The notes beneath the pieces were generated by a model. That model had not been told where the DNA came from. It worked only from the letters and a program-made list of their open reading frames with translations, and searched no databases. A stretch of DNA of 64,000 nucleotides from Novosphingobium sp. MW5 (lineage in GTDB: Bacteria > Pseudomonadota > Alphaproteobacteria > Sphingomonadales > Sphingomonadaceae). The stretch's first letter is position 1. Every line of letters begins with the position of its first letter. Both the position numbers and the translations under genes were made by a program. Below are positions 24,551 through 32,007 of the stretch, piece by piece. The stretch is from positions 1,922,001 through 1,986,000 of the forward strand of contig JAPCWB010000001.1 in the NCBI GenBank assembly GCA_025938935.1, written 5' to 3'.

Positions 24551-25977
24551 ACGAGTTCGCGCACGTCGGTCAGCCGACCGGTAACCGCCGCCGCTGCCGC
24601 CATCGCCGGAGAGACGAGGTGCGTGCGCGCGCACGGGCCTTGGCGACCGACGAAGTTGCGGTTGCTGGTGGACGCGCAGCGCTCACCGGCAGGAACCTTG
24701 TCCGGGTTCATCGCGAGGCAGGCCGAACAGCCCGGTTCGCGCCATTCCAGGCCGGCCTCGGTAAAGATCTTGTCGAGCCCCTCAGCCTCGGCCTGAGCCT
24801 TGACCAGGCCCGATCCGGGGACGACGACCGCCCATTTCACGTTCGCCGCCTTCTTGCGGCCGCGCAGTACTTGGGCGGCCGCGCGCAGGTCTTCGATGCG
24901 GCTGTTGGTGCATGAACCGATGAACACGTTCTGCACCTCGACCTCGTCCATGCGCTGGCCGGGCTGGAGGCCCATGTAGTCGAGGCTCTTGCGCGCGGCA
25001 TCCTGCTTGCTGGGATCGGCAAAGCTTTCCGGCGCAGGGACCACGCCGCCGATGGCGACGACATCCTCGGGGCTGGTGCCCCAGGTCACGGTCGGTTGGA
25101 CGTCGGCGGCGTTGATCGTGACCGACTTGTCGTAGGTAGCGCCCGGATCAGTGGCGAGGCTCTTCCACCAGGCCACGGCCTTGTCCCAGTCCTCGCCCTG
25201 CGGCGCGAAAGTGCGGCCCTTGACGTAGGCGAAGGTCGTTTCGTCAGGCGCGACAAGGCCAGAGCGCGCGCCGCCCTCGATCGCCATGTTGCAGACTGTC
25301 AGGCGGCCCTCGATCGACATCTGTTCGAACACGGGGCCGCGGAATTCGATGACATGGCCGGTTCCGCCCGCCGTGCCGATCACGCCGATGATGTGCATCA
25401 CCAGATCCTTGGGCGTCACGCCGGGCTTCAGGTCGCCCTCGACGCGCACTTCCATGGTCTTCGATTGCTTGAGCAGCAGGGTCTGGGTGGCCAGCACGTG
25501 CTCGACCTCGCTGGTGCCGATACCGAATGCGAGGGCACCCAGCCCGCCGTGGCAGGCGGTGTGGCTATCCCCGCAGACGATGGTCGCACCGGGGAGCGAG
25601 AAGCCCTGTTCGGGGCCGACCACGTGGACGATCCCCTGCTCAAGATCGGTCGCGCCGATGTAGCGGATGCCGAAATCGGGCGCGTTGCGTTCAAGCGCGG
25701 CAAGCTGCTGGGCGCTTTCCGGGTCGGCGATGGGCAGTCGGTTGCCCGCCGCATCCTTGCGCGCCGTGGTCGGCAGATTGTGATCGGGTACCGCAAGGGT
25801 AAGGTCGGGGCGGCGCACCTTGCGGCCCGAGACGCGCAGCGCCTCGAAGGCCTGCGGGCTGGTCACTTCATGTACCAGGTGGCGGTCGATGTAGATCAGG
25901 CAGGTGCCGTCGTCCTGTCTCTCGACGACGTGGGCGTCCCAGATCTTTTCGTAAAGGGTGCGGGGCTTGGATGTCAT
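24547..25977 (-). CDS. leuC: 3-isopropylmalate dehydratase large subunit
   Basis: A 476-residue aconitase-family protein. The 4Fe-4S ligands are Cys in [14 protein letters not shown] and the C-x-x-C of [15 protein letters not shown]. Other family blocks are [49 protein letters not shown] and [21 protein letters not shown]. It works with LeuD. It is first of the leuC-glycosylase-ORF52-leuD run; the hairpin at 26019 separates it from the upstream gene. Confidence 0.97.
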   Translation of the reverse strand: MTSKPRTLYEKIWDAHVVERQDDGTCLIYIDRHLVHEVTSPQAFEALRVSGRKVRRPDLTLAVPDHNLPTTARKDAAGNRLPIADPESAQQLAALERNAPDFGIRYIGATDLEQGIVHVVGPEQGFSLPGATIVCGDSHTACHGGLGALAFGIGTSEVEHVLATQTLLLKQSKTMEVRVEGDLKPGVTPKDLVMHIIGVIGTAGGTGHVIEFRGPVFEQMSIEGRLTVCNMAIEGGARSGLVAPDETTFAYVKGRTFAPQGEDWDKAVAWWKSLATDPGATYDKSVTINAADVQPTVTWGTSPEDVVAIGGVVPAPESFADPSKQDAARKSLDYMGLQPGQRMDEVEVQNVFIGSCTNSRIEDLRAAAQVLRGRKKAANVKWAVVVPGSGLVKAQAEAEGLDKIFTEAGLEWREPGCSACLAMNPDKVPAGERCASTSNRNFVGRQGPCARTHLVSPAMAAAAAVTGRLTDVRELV

Positions 25978-26018
25978 GACAGCCCGCGACTAGAAAGCCG
26001 CGGGCCGTCTGACAAGCA

Positions 26019-26052
26019 GGAAAGGGCAGCGAGGGATAAAGCTGCCCTTTCC
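26019..26052 (-). terminator. Terminator of the 125-aa protein gene
   Basis: GGAAAGGGCAGC (26019-26030) pairs over 12 bp with GCTGCCCTTTCC (26041-26052). On the minus strand it is followed by TGCTTG rather than a clean T run. Confidence 0.65.
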
Positions 26053-26060
26053 GTTACGGA

Positions 26061-26438
26061 TTACCAGCGGCGACCATCACGGTCGTGGCGCTCGTACTGC
26101 AGCTTGTGGCGGATGCGCTGGATGCGGTCCTGCAGATTGCGGACTTCGCCCGAGCTCAGTCCATTGCGGGCATAGCTGCGATAGGTCCAGCGCAGCTGGG
26201 CAACGTCGCGGCGCAGGCCGGCGGCTTCACGCTCCGAGATGCGGTCGCGGTTGTCGCTGCGGGCAACCTGGCGTTCAAGCTGCGAAATTTCGCGCTCGAT
26301 GCCGCGACCATCGTTGTAGCCGTTGTTGTAGCCGTAGCCGCGGCCCTGGTTGTAGTTCTGCGCCTGGGCGGGAACGGTTGCGCCGAAGGCCAAAGCGGCG
26401 ATCAGCGCAGGGGCTGCGATCTTGGTGAACTTGGACAT
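26061..26438 (-). CDS. Small periplasmic helical protein of unknown function
   Basis: 125 residues with a signal peptide (cut after VPAQAQ), a Tyr/Asn/Gly-rich linker (NYNQGRGYGYNNGYNDGRG) and a charged helical part (EREISQLERQVARSDNRDRISEREAAGLRRDVAQLRWTYR). It ends in a His/Arg/Asp-rich tail. The helical part has heptad-like spacing. Similar small proteins are common in sphingomonads but have no assigned function. Confidence 0.7.
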   Translation of the reverse strand: MSKFTKIAAPALIAALAFGATVPAQAQNYNQGRGYGYNNGYNDGRGIEREISQLERQVARSDNRDRISEREAAGLRRDVAQLRWTYRSYARNGLSSGEVRNLQDRIQRIRHKLQYERHDRDGRRW

Positions 26439-26578
26439 GGCCTAAACTCCTGATTTCATTTTGCCGGGAGGGGGATTTCGATCCGGCGAGTTCAGGTTTA
26501 GGCCCCTCAAGATGAACGAGCGCCAACGAGCTGTCGCAGCGCTGGGAGAAAGTGTCGCACTGTGTCGCGGGCCCGGAT

Positions 26579-26935
26579 TCAGTCCGGGCGGCTCCAGATC
26601 CAGCTGCCGGATACCACGAGGATCAGCAGCGAAATCCCCGCCCACGGCCAGCCGAGTGTGAACCAAGTCACCACAGCGCCCACGCTCATCGCGGTGACGG
26701 CCGAGATCTTCGCCTTGCGTGAAATTGCCCCGCGTTCTCGCCAGCGGCGGATAGGCGGACCCCAGATCGCATGGTCGAGCAGCCATTGCTCCCATTTCTG
26801 GTTCGAGCGGGCAAAGCAGAAGGCTGCGAGGAGATAGAACGGCACGGTGGGCAGGATAGGCAACACGATGCCCACCGTCCCCACCGCGAAGGAGGTGATG
26901 CCGGCAGTGAGCCAGAAAGGCCGCGCGAGGCTCAA
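26579..26935 (-). CDS. DUF454 (YbaN-like) inner membrane protein
   Basis: A 118-residue protein with three to four helices. The family start AGITSFAVGTVGIVLPILPTVPFYLLAAFCFARSN and the loop WLLDHAIWGPPIRRWRERGAISRKAKI identify DUF454. The function is unknown. It overlaps the stop of sufE by four bases and is probably co-transcribed with it. Confidence 0.9.
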   Translation of the reverse strand: MSLARPFWLTAGITSFAVGTVGIVLPILPTVPFYLLAAFCFARSNQKWEQWLLDHAIWGPPIRRWRERGAISRKAKISAVTAMSVGAVVTWFTLGWPWAGISLLILVVSGSWIWSRPD

Positions 26936-27342
26936 GCCGCCGCCAACCGCGCTGCTGTTTCGCGGATCAGCGCGATCATGTTGGGCAGGCCCTGCGTGCG
27001 GTTGGACGACAGCTGGTTGCGCAGGTCGAAAGGTTCGAGCGCCGCGGCAATGTCCATCGCGGCGACTTCAGCTGCGGGCTTGTCCTGCACGGCGGAGAGG
27101 ACCAGCGCGATGATCCCCTTGGTGATCGCGGCATTGCTGTCCGCCAGGAAGTGAAGGCGGCCTTCGCTGCCCTCCGTCGGATAGACCCAGACACTGGCCG
27201 AGCAGCCGCGCACCAGCGTTGCATCGGTTTTCAGCGCATCGGGCATGGGATCAAGCTCGCGCCCCAGCTCGATCAGCAGGCGGTAGCGTTCATCGGCGTC
27301 AAGGAATTCGAATTCCTCAAGGATATCGGAAAGGCTGCGCAT
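26932..27342 (-). CDS. sufE: SufE family Fe-S cluster assembly protein
   Basis: A 136-residue SufE. The sulphur-accepting Cys lies in VRGCSASVWVYP (Cys 47), followed by LHFLADSNAAITKGIIALVLSAVQDK and the C-terminal helix SNRTQGLPNMIALIRETA. It takes persulphide sulphur from SufS. The open frame is much longer upstream, but homology begins at ATG 27342 (MRSLSDILEEFEFL). No other suf genes are in the window; the Fe-S link with grxD/bolA is thematic only. Confidence 0.93.
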   Translation of the reverse strand: MRSLSDILEEFEFLDADERYRLLIELGRELDPMPDALKTDATLVRGCSASVWVYPTEGSEGRLHFLADSNAAITKGIIALVLSAVQDKPAAEVAAMDIAAALEPFDLRNQLSSNRTQGLPNMIALIRETAARLAAA

Positions 27343-27371
27343 AGCTGGAATCGGTGCTTTCGCCGTTTCGG

Positions 27372-28367
27372 TTACTTGTTGATGCAGGGCATGAAGAGGC
27401 TGGCCGCCTTTGCCAGTTCCGAAATGCCTACATCCTTGGGGAGTTCCAGAACATCGAAATTCCCGCCGCTGCGCCGACGCAGCTTGGCGGAAAGTCTGGT
27501 GGGAGACTTGTCGCCGAACTTGCGTAGCACGGCGGTGGCCGTGCCGTCGGCATTGGTCTTTGTATCGGCGGCGTCGGGATAGACGACCCAGTCGCCGGCG
27601 GCGCAAGTGTCCGAACGGGAGAGGTTGCCCACCTGCAGGTAATAGGGGCGGGCGGGATCGGGCCGCATCTGCAGCGGCACCGCGCGGGCGAGCCACTTGG
27701 CCAGCGACTCGCTCTGCTCGGCACGGACGGTGGCCATGGCGACCTGCGCGGTTTCCTGAGCCGTCAGGACCGGACAGGCGCGCGGTGTGGGGGAGCGGAG
27801 CAACTTGCGGCCATCGCAGGCGAGGCGGAGAACGGCAACGCTTTCGCGCTGCAGGACATCCTTGGCCTTGTTCACGGCTTCGGCGCCGTTGCCCTGCATC
27901 AGCCCCTTCTCGATCTGCGCGCGGGTGGGTTCGGCCCATTTGAGCATGATCGGATCGACCGGGATCAGGTCCTTGGCCCAGGGCGCGGTCTGCTGGAGGA
28001 GGTGAATGTAGTTCAGCCGCGTCGTCCATTCCCAGACGCGGATCGAGGCCTGACTGCGCACTTTGCCGTCTGCCTCGCTGTTGCAGGGGGCTTGGGTGGC
28101 GGTGGGCGGAGTAACTGCGGCGAGCGACCTGTCTTCCAGAACCGCCATAGCGCGCGCAGTTTCGACTTCGGCATCGGCAACGAAACGGTGGAGAGTATCT
28201 TCCCAGTTGCAGGCAGAGGACTGCTTGCGAAAGGCCGCATATTCCGCGTTTGCCGCATCGAGCCGGGCGCGCGTATTCTGCTGCGCAAACCCGGGGGTCG
28301 AAGAAGCGGAGATTGCGGCCACAAAGGCCAACGCAGTGCCGAGGCGGAGGCGGGAATTCTTCATCAT
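27372..28367 (-). CDS. Exported protein of unknown function (331 aa)
   Basis: The signal peptide MMKNSRLRLGTALAFVAAISASSTPGFAQ is followed by a mostly helical N-terminal half (ARLDAANAEYAAFRKQSSACNWEDTLHRF...) and a C-terminal strand-rich part (PYYLQVGNLSRSDTCAAGDWVVYPDAADTKTNADGTATAVLRKFGD). It has six Cys residues outside the signal peptide. I do not recognise a family. It lies 54 bp after the last gene of the psp operon on the same strand, so read-through from the psp promoter is possible. Confidence 0.7.
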   Translation of the reverse strand: MMKNSRLRLGTALAFVAAISASSTPGFAQQNTRARLDAANAEYAAFRKQSSACNWEDTLHRFVADAEVETARAMAVLEDRSLAAVTPPTATQAPCNSEADGKVRSQASIRVWEWTTRLNYIHLLQQTAPWAKDLIPVDPIMLKWAEPTRAQIEKGLMQGNGAEAVNKAKDVLQRESVAVLRLACDGRKLLRSPTPRACPVLTAQETAQVAMATVRAEQSESLAKWLARAVPLQMRPDPARPYYLQVGNLSRSDTCAAGDWVVYPDAADTKTNADGTATAVLRKFGDKSPTRLSAKLRRRSGGNFDVLELPKDVGISELAKAASLFMPCINK

Positions 28368-28420
28368 TGCGGCCGTCTAGCGGCTCGGCGCGCGCGCGTC
28401 CATCAGCCGCGCATCGCGGT

Positions 28421-28597
28421 TCAGCCGAAGAATCCGCCCGGCCGGGTAACCATGTAATAGATCACATAGAGCCAGCTCAGCACGCCGTGGATGATCGCCC
28501 AGAGGATCGACTTGTGGAGGCTCCACGATACGGCGACCGCGATCGCCGAACCAAGGCCGATGCCGGCGCGTGCGGCGCCTGTTGCTTTATCCCTCAC
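28421..28597 (-). CDS. 58-residue membrane protein, last gene of the psp operon
   Basis: GTG 28597 overlaps the stop of the preceding PspB-like gene (GTGA). The sequence RDKATGAARAGIGLGSAIAVAVSWS-LHKSILWAIIHGVLSWLYVIYYMVTRPGGFFG forms two short helices, with a conserved-looking HKSI-x-WAI-x-HG-x-x-SW-x-Y-x-x-YY pattern. The family is not named to my knowledge. Coupled translation ties it to the stress operon. Confidence 0.7.
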   Translation of the reverse strand: MRDKATGAARAGIGLGSAIAVAVSWSLHKSILWAIIHGVLSWLYVIYYMVTRPGGFFG

Positions 28598-28827
28598 AGA
28601 TCAACTCCTGCTGCGATCGCCTCAAGTTTGCGGATGCGTTCCTTGAGGTCGGCCATTTCGATGCGGGCCATACCGGATGGCGCGCCTGCCTCCGGATCGG
28701 GGCGGTTCTGCTCCAGTTCGCGCAGCTTCAGCTGGAGCCAGCCGTTCCACCCGCGAAGGCCCGCGGCGGAGACTATGGCAAGGCCGGCCAGCGATGCGGC
28801 GGCGGTCAAGAGTGCGGTATCGATCAT
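28594..28827 (-). CDS. PspB-like membrane/coiled-coil protein (copy 6)
   Basis: 77 residues: an N-terminal helix (ALLTAAASLAGLAIVSAAG), a charged WNGWLQLKLRELEQN segment, a Pro-rich linker, and a C-terminal coil IEMADLKERIRKLEAIAAGVDL. The R-I-R-K-L-E-A-I core matches the PspB signature (R-I-x-x-L-E-x-I-L) but the protein lacks the T-D-x5-QIEALRD extension of its neighbours. It is the most divergent member of the tandem set. Confidence 0.75.
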   Translation of the reverse strand: MIDTALLTAAASLAGLAIVSAAGLRGWNGWLQLKLRELEQNRPDPEAGAPSGMARIEMADLKERIRKLEAIAAGVDL

Positions 28828-28872
28828 CGTGCTTCTCCCTGGTCCCCCGGAGTTGCAGTCCCGTTTTCGCGC

Positions 28873-29148
28873 TTACTTTTCCCTCAGCGCTTCGATTTCG
28901 GCGGCGATGGAGCGCGTCTGGCGCTCGTCTGTGGCGATGCGCTCCAGCACTTTGACGCGCTCGCGCAGCACTTCGAGTTCCTTGATCAGTTCGGCCTTGG
29001 TGCCGTCATCTGCCGGCGGCGCGATGAACTGTTCGCGGCCGCGGCGCACTTCGAAGATGCCGTGTCGGGCATTGAACCTTGCCCGGATGATGCTGGCGAC
29101 GCTGACGATCAAAACGATCATCACGATCATGACTTGGCTGCCGCTCAT
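28873..29148 (-). CDS. PspB-like membrane/coiled-coil protein (copy 5)
   Basis: 91 residues: an N-terminal helix (VMIVMIVLIVSVASIIRARF), a basic R-A-R-F-N-A-R-H-G linker, then a coil ELIKELEVLRERVKVLERIATDE with the terminal IAAEIEALREK. It shares the L-E-R-I-x-T-D ... I-E-A-L-R motif with copies 2-4. A membrane-bound PspA-contacting or sensing role is inferred from PspB. Confidence 0.82.
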   Translation of the reverse strand: MSGSQVMIVMIVLIVSVASIIRARFNARHGIFEVRRGREQFIAPPADDGTKAELIKELEVLRERVKVLERIATDERQTRSIAAEIEALREK

Positions 29149-29190
29149 TTCGCTCTTCCCTATCCCTTGGCCCCATCCCCGGGCCGTAAT

Positions 29191-29523
29191 TCAATTCTTC
29201 GCGCTGTCGCGCAGTGCCTCGATCTGGTGAGTCAGGCTGTAGCCGCCGTCGGTGACGATGCGTTCTACCGTGGCGAGGCGGTCCTTGACCGATCCGAGTT
29301 CGGCGCGGAGCTGGGCGTTTTCCTGGCTCAGCAGCTTGATCCGCTCGCCGTCCTCGGTCGTCGATTTCGGGTGGATTGCCTGACCCCAGCCGCCGGTCAG
29401 CGGATAGCCGTTCTTGATCTTCAGCCGGGTGTTGTGGACCGAGGCGAAGATGCCGCCGGCGCCGAGCACGAAGGCCCCGGCAATGATGAAGCCCAGGTAG
29501 GGCACGAGTTCGCTAATCGGCAT
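29191..29523 (-). CDS. PspB-like membrane/coiled-coil protein (copy 4)
   Basis: 110 residues: helix LVPYLGFIIAGAFVLGAGGIFA, a basic linker NTRLKIKNGYPL, then a long coil (IKLLSQENAQLRAELGSVKDRLATVERIVTD) and the shared end HQIEALRDSAKN. The N-G-Y-P-L linker also occurs as H-G-Y-P-L in copy 3, so these two are close paralogues. Start and stop overlap the neighbouring gene by one base. Confidence 0.82.
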   Translation of the reverse strand: MPISELVPYLGFIIAGAFVLGAGGIFASVHNTRLKIKNGYPLTGGWGQAIHPKSTTEDGERIKLLSQENAQLRAELGSVKDRLATVERIVTDGGYSLTHQIEALRDSAKN

Positions 29524-29846
29524 CAGCGCAGTTCCTTCTCAAGCTTGGCGGCGATCTGCGGCTCATCGCGCAGGGCTTCGATCTGGGCGGCGACATTGAC
29601 GCTGCGGTCGGTGGCGATGCGTTCCAGCACCTGAAGGCGGTCGTTGACCTTGCCGAGCTGGGCGCGCAGTTCGCGGTTTTCCTCAATCAGCGCCTTGTTG
29701 GCCTTGTCATCCGCAGGGGCTGTCTTGCCGCCCCACTCGTCTTCCAGCGGGTAGCCGTGGCGAGCGCGGATCCAGTTGTTGATCACCCAGCCGCCGGTCG
29801 AGATGGCGACGATGAAGATGACGAATTCAGGGCTGCCCCAGTTCAT
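29523..29846 (-). CDS. PspB-like membrane/coiled-coil protein (copy 3)
   Basis: 107 residues: helix FVIFIVAISTGGWVINNWI, linker RARHGYPLEDEWGG, coil NKALIEENRELRAQLGKVNDRLQVLERIATD and the shared VAAQIEALRDEPQIAAKLEKELR end. It overlaps copy 2 by four bases and copy 4 by one base, so translation is coupled through the set. Confidence 0.83.
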   Translation of the reverse strand: MNWGSPEFVIFIVAISTGGWVINNWIRARHGYPLEDEWGGKTAPADDKANKALIEENRELRAQLGKVNDRLQVLERIATDRSVNVAAQIEALRDEPQIAAKLEKELR

Positions 29847-30124
29847 GCCTGCAGGTCCTTTTCCTTGGCGTCGAGGCGGGCCTCGATCTGGCGGGCATCG
29901 CGCAACGCCTCGATCTGGCTGGCCACGTCGTAGCCCTTGTCGGTGACGATGCGTTCGAGGACGCGGATGCGGTCTTCGAGTTCGCGGGTGTAGGCGGCCT
30001 GGCGTTCGTCGATCTGCGGCATGGCGGCCTGGGCCTCGGCCATCTTCGTCTGGTGGCGCGTCCAGATGACGAAGCCGCCGAGAATGAAGGGTGCGAGCGG
30101 AATGAGGAGGGCAAGTTCACCCAT
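29843..30124 (-). CDS. PspB-like membrane/coiled-coil protein (copy 2)
   Basis: 93 residues: helix LALLIPLAPFILGGFVIWTRH, then TKMAEAQAAMPQIDERQAAYTRELEDRIRVLERIVTDKGYDVASQIEALRD and a charged tail. The coil holds the clearest copy of the R-I-x-V-L-E-R-I-V-T-D / Q-I-E-A-L-R-D motif. It lies directly after pspC. Confidence 0.83.
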   Translation of the reverse strand: MGELALLIPLAPFILGGFVIWTRHQTKMAEAQAAMPQIDERQAAYTRELEDRIRVLERIVTDKGYDVASQIEALRDARQIEARLDAKEKDLQA

Positions 30125-30148
30125 GGTATTTCCCCTGTTGCAAGCGGG

Positions 30149-30526
30149 TTAGCGGAGGCGTTCGATCTCGGCCGAGAGGCGCGGGTTCGACGAAACGTAA
30201 TAGGTCTCGATGTCGGCCAGGCGGCGATCGATATCGCGGAACTGGGCGCGGACTTCACGGGCCGTGCGGCCGGGCGACTGGCGGACGCCCTGCCAGAACT
30301 TCTGCTCGCTCTTGTCCTCGGCATAGAGGTAGCCGGGCTTCTTGTCGGCGATCAGGGCCAGCACGATGTAGAGCGGGATGCCGAAGCCGGTTGCCGGGGT
30401 AAACAGCACCATGCCGATGCGGACCCAGAGAACATCGACCCCGGTGTAGTCGGCGATGCCGGAGCAGACGCCGAAGATCTTGCCGTTGATCTTGTCGCGA
30501 TAAAAGCGGGTGCGCGGGCTGTTCAC
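30149..30526 (-). CDS. pspC: Phage shock protein PspC with coiled-coil tail
   Basis: 125 residues. An N-terminal PspC domain (RFYRDKINGKIFGVCSGIADYTGVDVLWVRIGMVLF) and one hydrophobic segment (GIPLYIVLALIADKKPG) lead to a cytoplasmic tail (REVRAQFRDIDRRLADIETYYVSSNPRLSAEIERLR). The tail resembles the PspB coil region. PspC with PspB signals membrane damage to PspA in enterobacteria. It overlaps pspB by four bases. Confidence 0.95.
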   Translation of the reverse strand: MNSPRTRFYRDKINGKIFGVCSGIADYTGVDVLWVRIGMVLFTPATGFGIPLYIVLALIADKKPGYLYAEDKSEQKFWQGVRQSPGRTAREVRAQFRDIDRRLADIETYYVSSNPRLSAEIERLR

Positions 30527-30831
30527 TTTGCCGTCCTTTCGTTCTTGCCGAGCAGTCCTTCAAGCTCGCGCAGTTGCTGGTTGTCGGTTTCGCGGTCATG
30601 CATCAGGCGTGCGGGCCGGAAATCGGGGTTGTCGGAAGCGACAAGGCGTTCGACCGTGTCCATCCGGGCATCGAGCCGCTTGGCCACCTGGTAAAGCTCC
30701 TCAAGCAGGGCTTCATCGCCAGTGGTCAGCGTGGCGGCGGTCTTCCACTTGGTGATGTAGTGAAAGATGATCCACGGCAAAGCGACGAACAGCATACCGC
30801 AGATGATCAAGGGCAGGAAAACGTCTTCCAT
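30523..30831 (-). CDS. pspB: Phage shock protein PspB
   Basis: 102 residues: an N-terminal helix (VFLPLIICGMLFVALPWIIFHYI) followed by the PspB coil LLEELYQVAKRLDARMDTVERLVASDNPDFRPA. The last part matches the E. coli PspB R-I-x-x-L-E-x-I-L-D-x-E-x-P-x-W-R end. It is longer than the 74-residue E. coli protein. It lies four bases after pspA. Confidence 0.93.
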   Translation of the reverse strand: MEDVFLPLIICGMLFVALPWIIFHYITKWKTAATLTTGDEALLEELYQVAKRLDARMDTVERLVASDNPDFRPARLMHDRETDNQQLRELEGLLGKNERTAK

Positions 30832-30835
30832 GTGA

Positions 30836-31519
30836 TCAACCCTCCTTCTTGGCGGCTTCGAGCGCGGCCTTCATGGCCTCCAGCTCTTCGTCCACCTTGT
30901 CCTGGCCGGCGAGGGCGTTGATCTCGTCCGCGAGGCTCGGCGTGGCGCGGCCATCGGCGAGGCTCAGCGCATCGGCGCGGCCTTCGGCATAGTCGACGCG
31001 GCGTTCGAGCTGGTCGAAACGGGCCATTGCCTCGTCCACGCGCTCGCTGGCGAGCAGGGTGCGCAGCTTGACGCGGTTCTCGGCGCTTTCCAGCCGGGCG
31101 ACGATCGCGCCTTGGCGGGCACGGGCTTCGCGCAGGCGGGTCTGGAGCTTTTCGATGTCGGCTTCATAGGCGCGCAGCGCGTCGTCGAGGACCTTGATCT
31201 CTTCCTTGAGCTGCTCGGCCATGTCGCCGGCCTTCTTCTTTTCGACCAGGGCGGCACGGGCGAGGTCTTCGCGGTCCTTGCTCAGCGCGAGCTGTGCCTT
31301 TTCAGCCCAGTCGGCCTGCAGGCGGTCAAGCTTCACGGTGTGGCGATGCATTTCCTTCTGGTCGGCGATGGTCCGCGCGGCAGAGGCCCGGACTTCGACC
31401 AGGGTTTCCTCCATCTCGAAGATGATCATGCGGATCATCTTTTCCGGATCGTCAGCCTTGTCGAGCAGGTCGGAAAAGTTGGCGGCGATGATGTCGCGGG
31501 TACGGCTGAAAATGCCCAT
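30836..31519 (-). CDS. pspA: Phage shock protein PspA
   Basis: A 227-residue ESCRT-III-like coiled coil. The amphipathic membrane-binding start MGIFSRTRDIIAANFSDLLDKADDPEKMIRMIIFEMEETLVEVRA is typical, and long helices follow (KEEIKVLDDALRAYEADIEKLQTRLREARARQGAIVARLESAE). PspA coats damaged membrane and in unstressed cells inhibits PspF. The start at 31519 is supported by homology and an upstream GGAG. The same frame stays open back to ATG 31729, which would add 70 Pro/Arg-rich residues. Confidence 0.96.
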   Translation of the reverse strand: MGIFSRTRDIIAANFSDLLDKADDPEKMIRMIIFEMEETLVEVRASAARTIADQKEMHRHTVKLDRLQADWAEKAQLALSKDREDLARAALVEKKKAGDMAEQLKEEIKVLDDALRAYEADIEKLQTRLREARARQGAIVARLESAENRVKLRTLLASERVDEAMARFDQLERRVDYAEGRADALSLADGRATPSLADEINALAGQDKVDEELEAMKAALEAAKKEG

Positions 31520-31641
31520 GAAGGATGCTCCGATGGCGAATGACTGAGGTGAAGACTGAGTCGGGGTGGGTGAAGTGCGCAGGCGTTCTACCTCGTCATC
31601 GAAGCGGGTGGAACGGCGCTCTGCACGGGGGTGCGAAGAGT

Positions 31642-31708
31642 GGGCCGGAACCCCGGCGTAACGGCGGGACTGCGTGCCGTCAGCGGGGGGCACCGGGGTT
31701 GCCGGCCC
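31642..31708 (-). other. Long inverted repeat in the psp leader
   Basis: GGGCCGGAACCCCGG (31642-31656) pairs with CCGGGGTTGCCGGCCC (31693-31708) with one bulge. Inside is a second stem ACGGC/GCCGT. It lies between the 56-aa ORF and pspA and would fold in the psp mRNA. There is no T run, so it is not an ordinary terminator; it may protect, process or attenuate the message. Confidence 0.6.
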
Positions 31709-31725
31709 GAGGGGGTCGAACTCGG

Positions 31726-31896
31726 TCATGCGAGACCCAGTCCGGCAAAGGTGTTCGCGGCGAGCTGGGGGACTGACTGAAGCTGCTGGGCGAACACGAT
31801 CACGTTCATCGCCACCATGGCGGCGATCGAATAGACGACGGCGCGGTCAAGGCTGGAGGGGCTCTTGCGGACCGGCTCTGGCTGACGCTGGGACAT
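31726..31896 (-). CDS. 56-residue membrane peptide, first gene of the psp operon
   Basis: ATG 31896 starts MSQRQPEPVRKSPSSLDRAVVYSIAAMVAMNVIVFAQQLQSVPQL and ends FAGLGLA. It has one amphipathic or membrane helix (VVYSIAAMVAMNVIVFAQQL) after a basic N-terminus, and ATGA overlap with the next possible start at 31729. It begins 38 bases after the predicted sigma-54 start point. No family recognised; psp-linked by position. Confidence 0.65.
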   Translation of the reverse strand: MSQRQPEPVRKSPSSLDRAVVYSIAAMVAMNVIVFAQQLQSVPQLAANTFAGLGLA

Positions 31897-31944
31897 TGTC
31901 TGTTACCTTTCAATGATGCCCGGAACCGGGCTTGTTCACCTATT

Positions 31945-31960
31945 GGCAAGGTGCGTGCCA
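31945..31960 (-). promoter_or_regulatory. Sigma-54 promoter of the psp operon
   Basis: On the minus strand TGGCAC-GCACC-TTGCC, a near-perfect -24/-12 element. The predicted start point is near 31934. It faces the ORF56-pspA operon, while pspF, the sigma-54 activator, is transcribed the other way, exactly as in enterobacteria. Confidence 0.88.
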
Positions 31961-31970
31961 ATTTGCGGCA

Positions 31971-31987
31971 GGCACGAAATTCCGCCA
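31971..31987 (-). promoter_or_regulatory. Candidate activator site upstream of psp promoter
   Basis: On the minus strand TGGCGGAATTTCGTGCC, starting 27 bp before TGGCAC. It is less symmetric than the elements at 14390 and 22052 but shares TGGCRG, a T-rich centre and a GCC half. Confidence 0.4.
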
Positions 31988-32007
31988 CTTTTCTCCCAAT
32001 TCGACGA

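Noticed and set aside
31520..31729. Independent small gene MTEFDPLG... upstream of pspA
   Set aside because: It has no stop before pspA and no recognisable domain; I treat it as leader or optional PspA extension rather than a separate gene.
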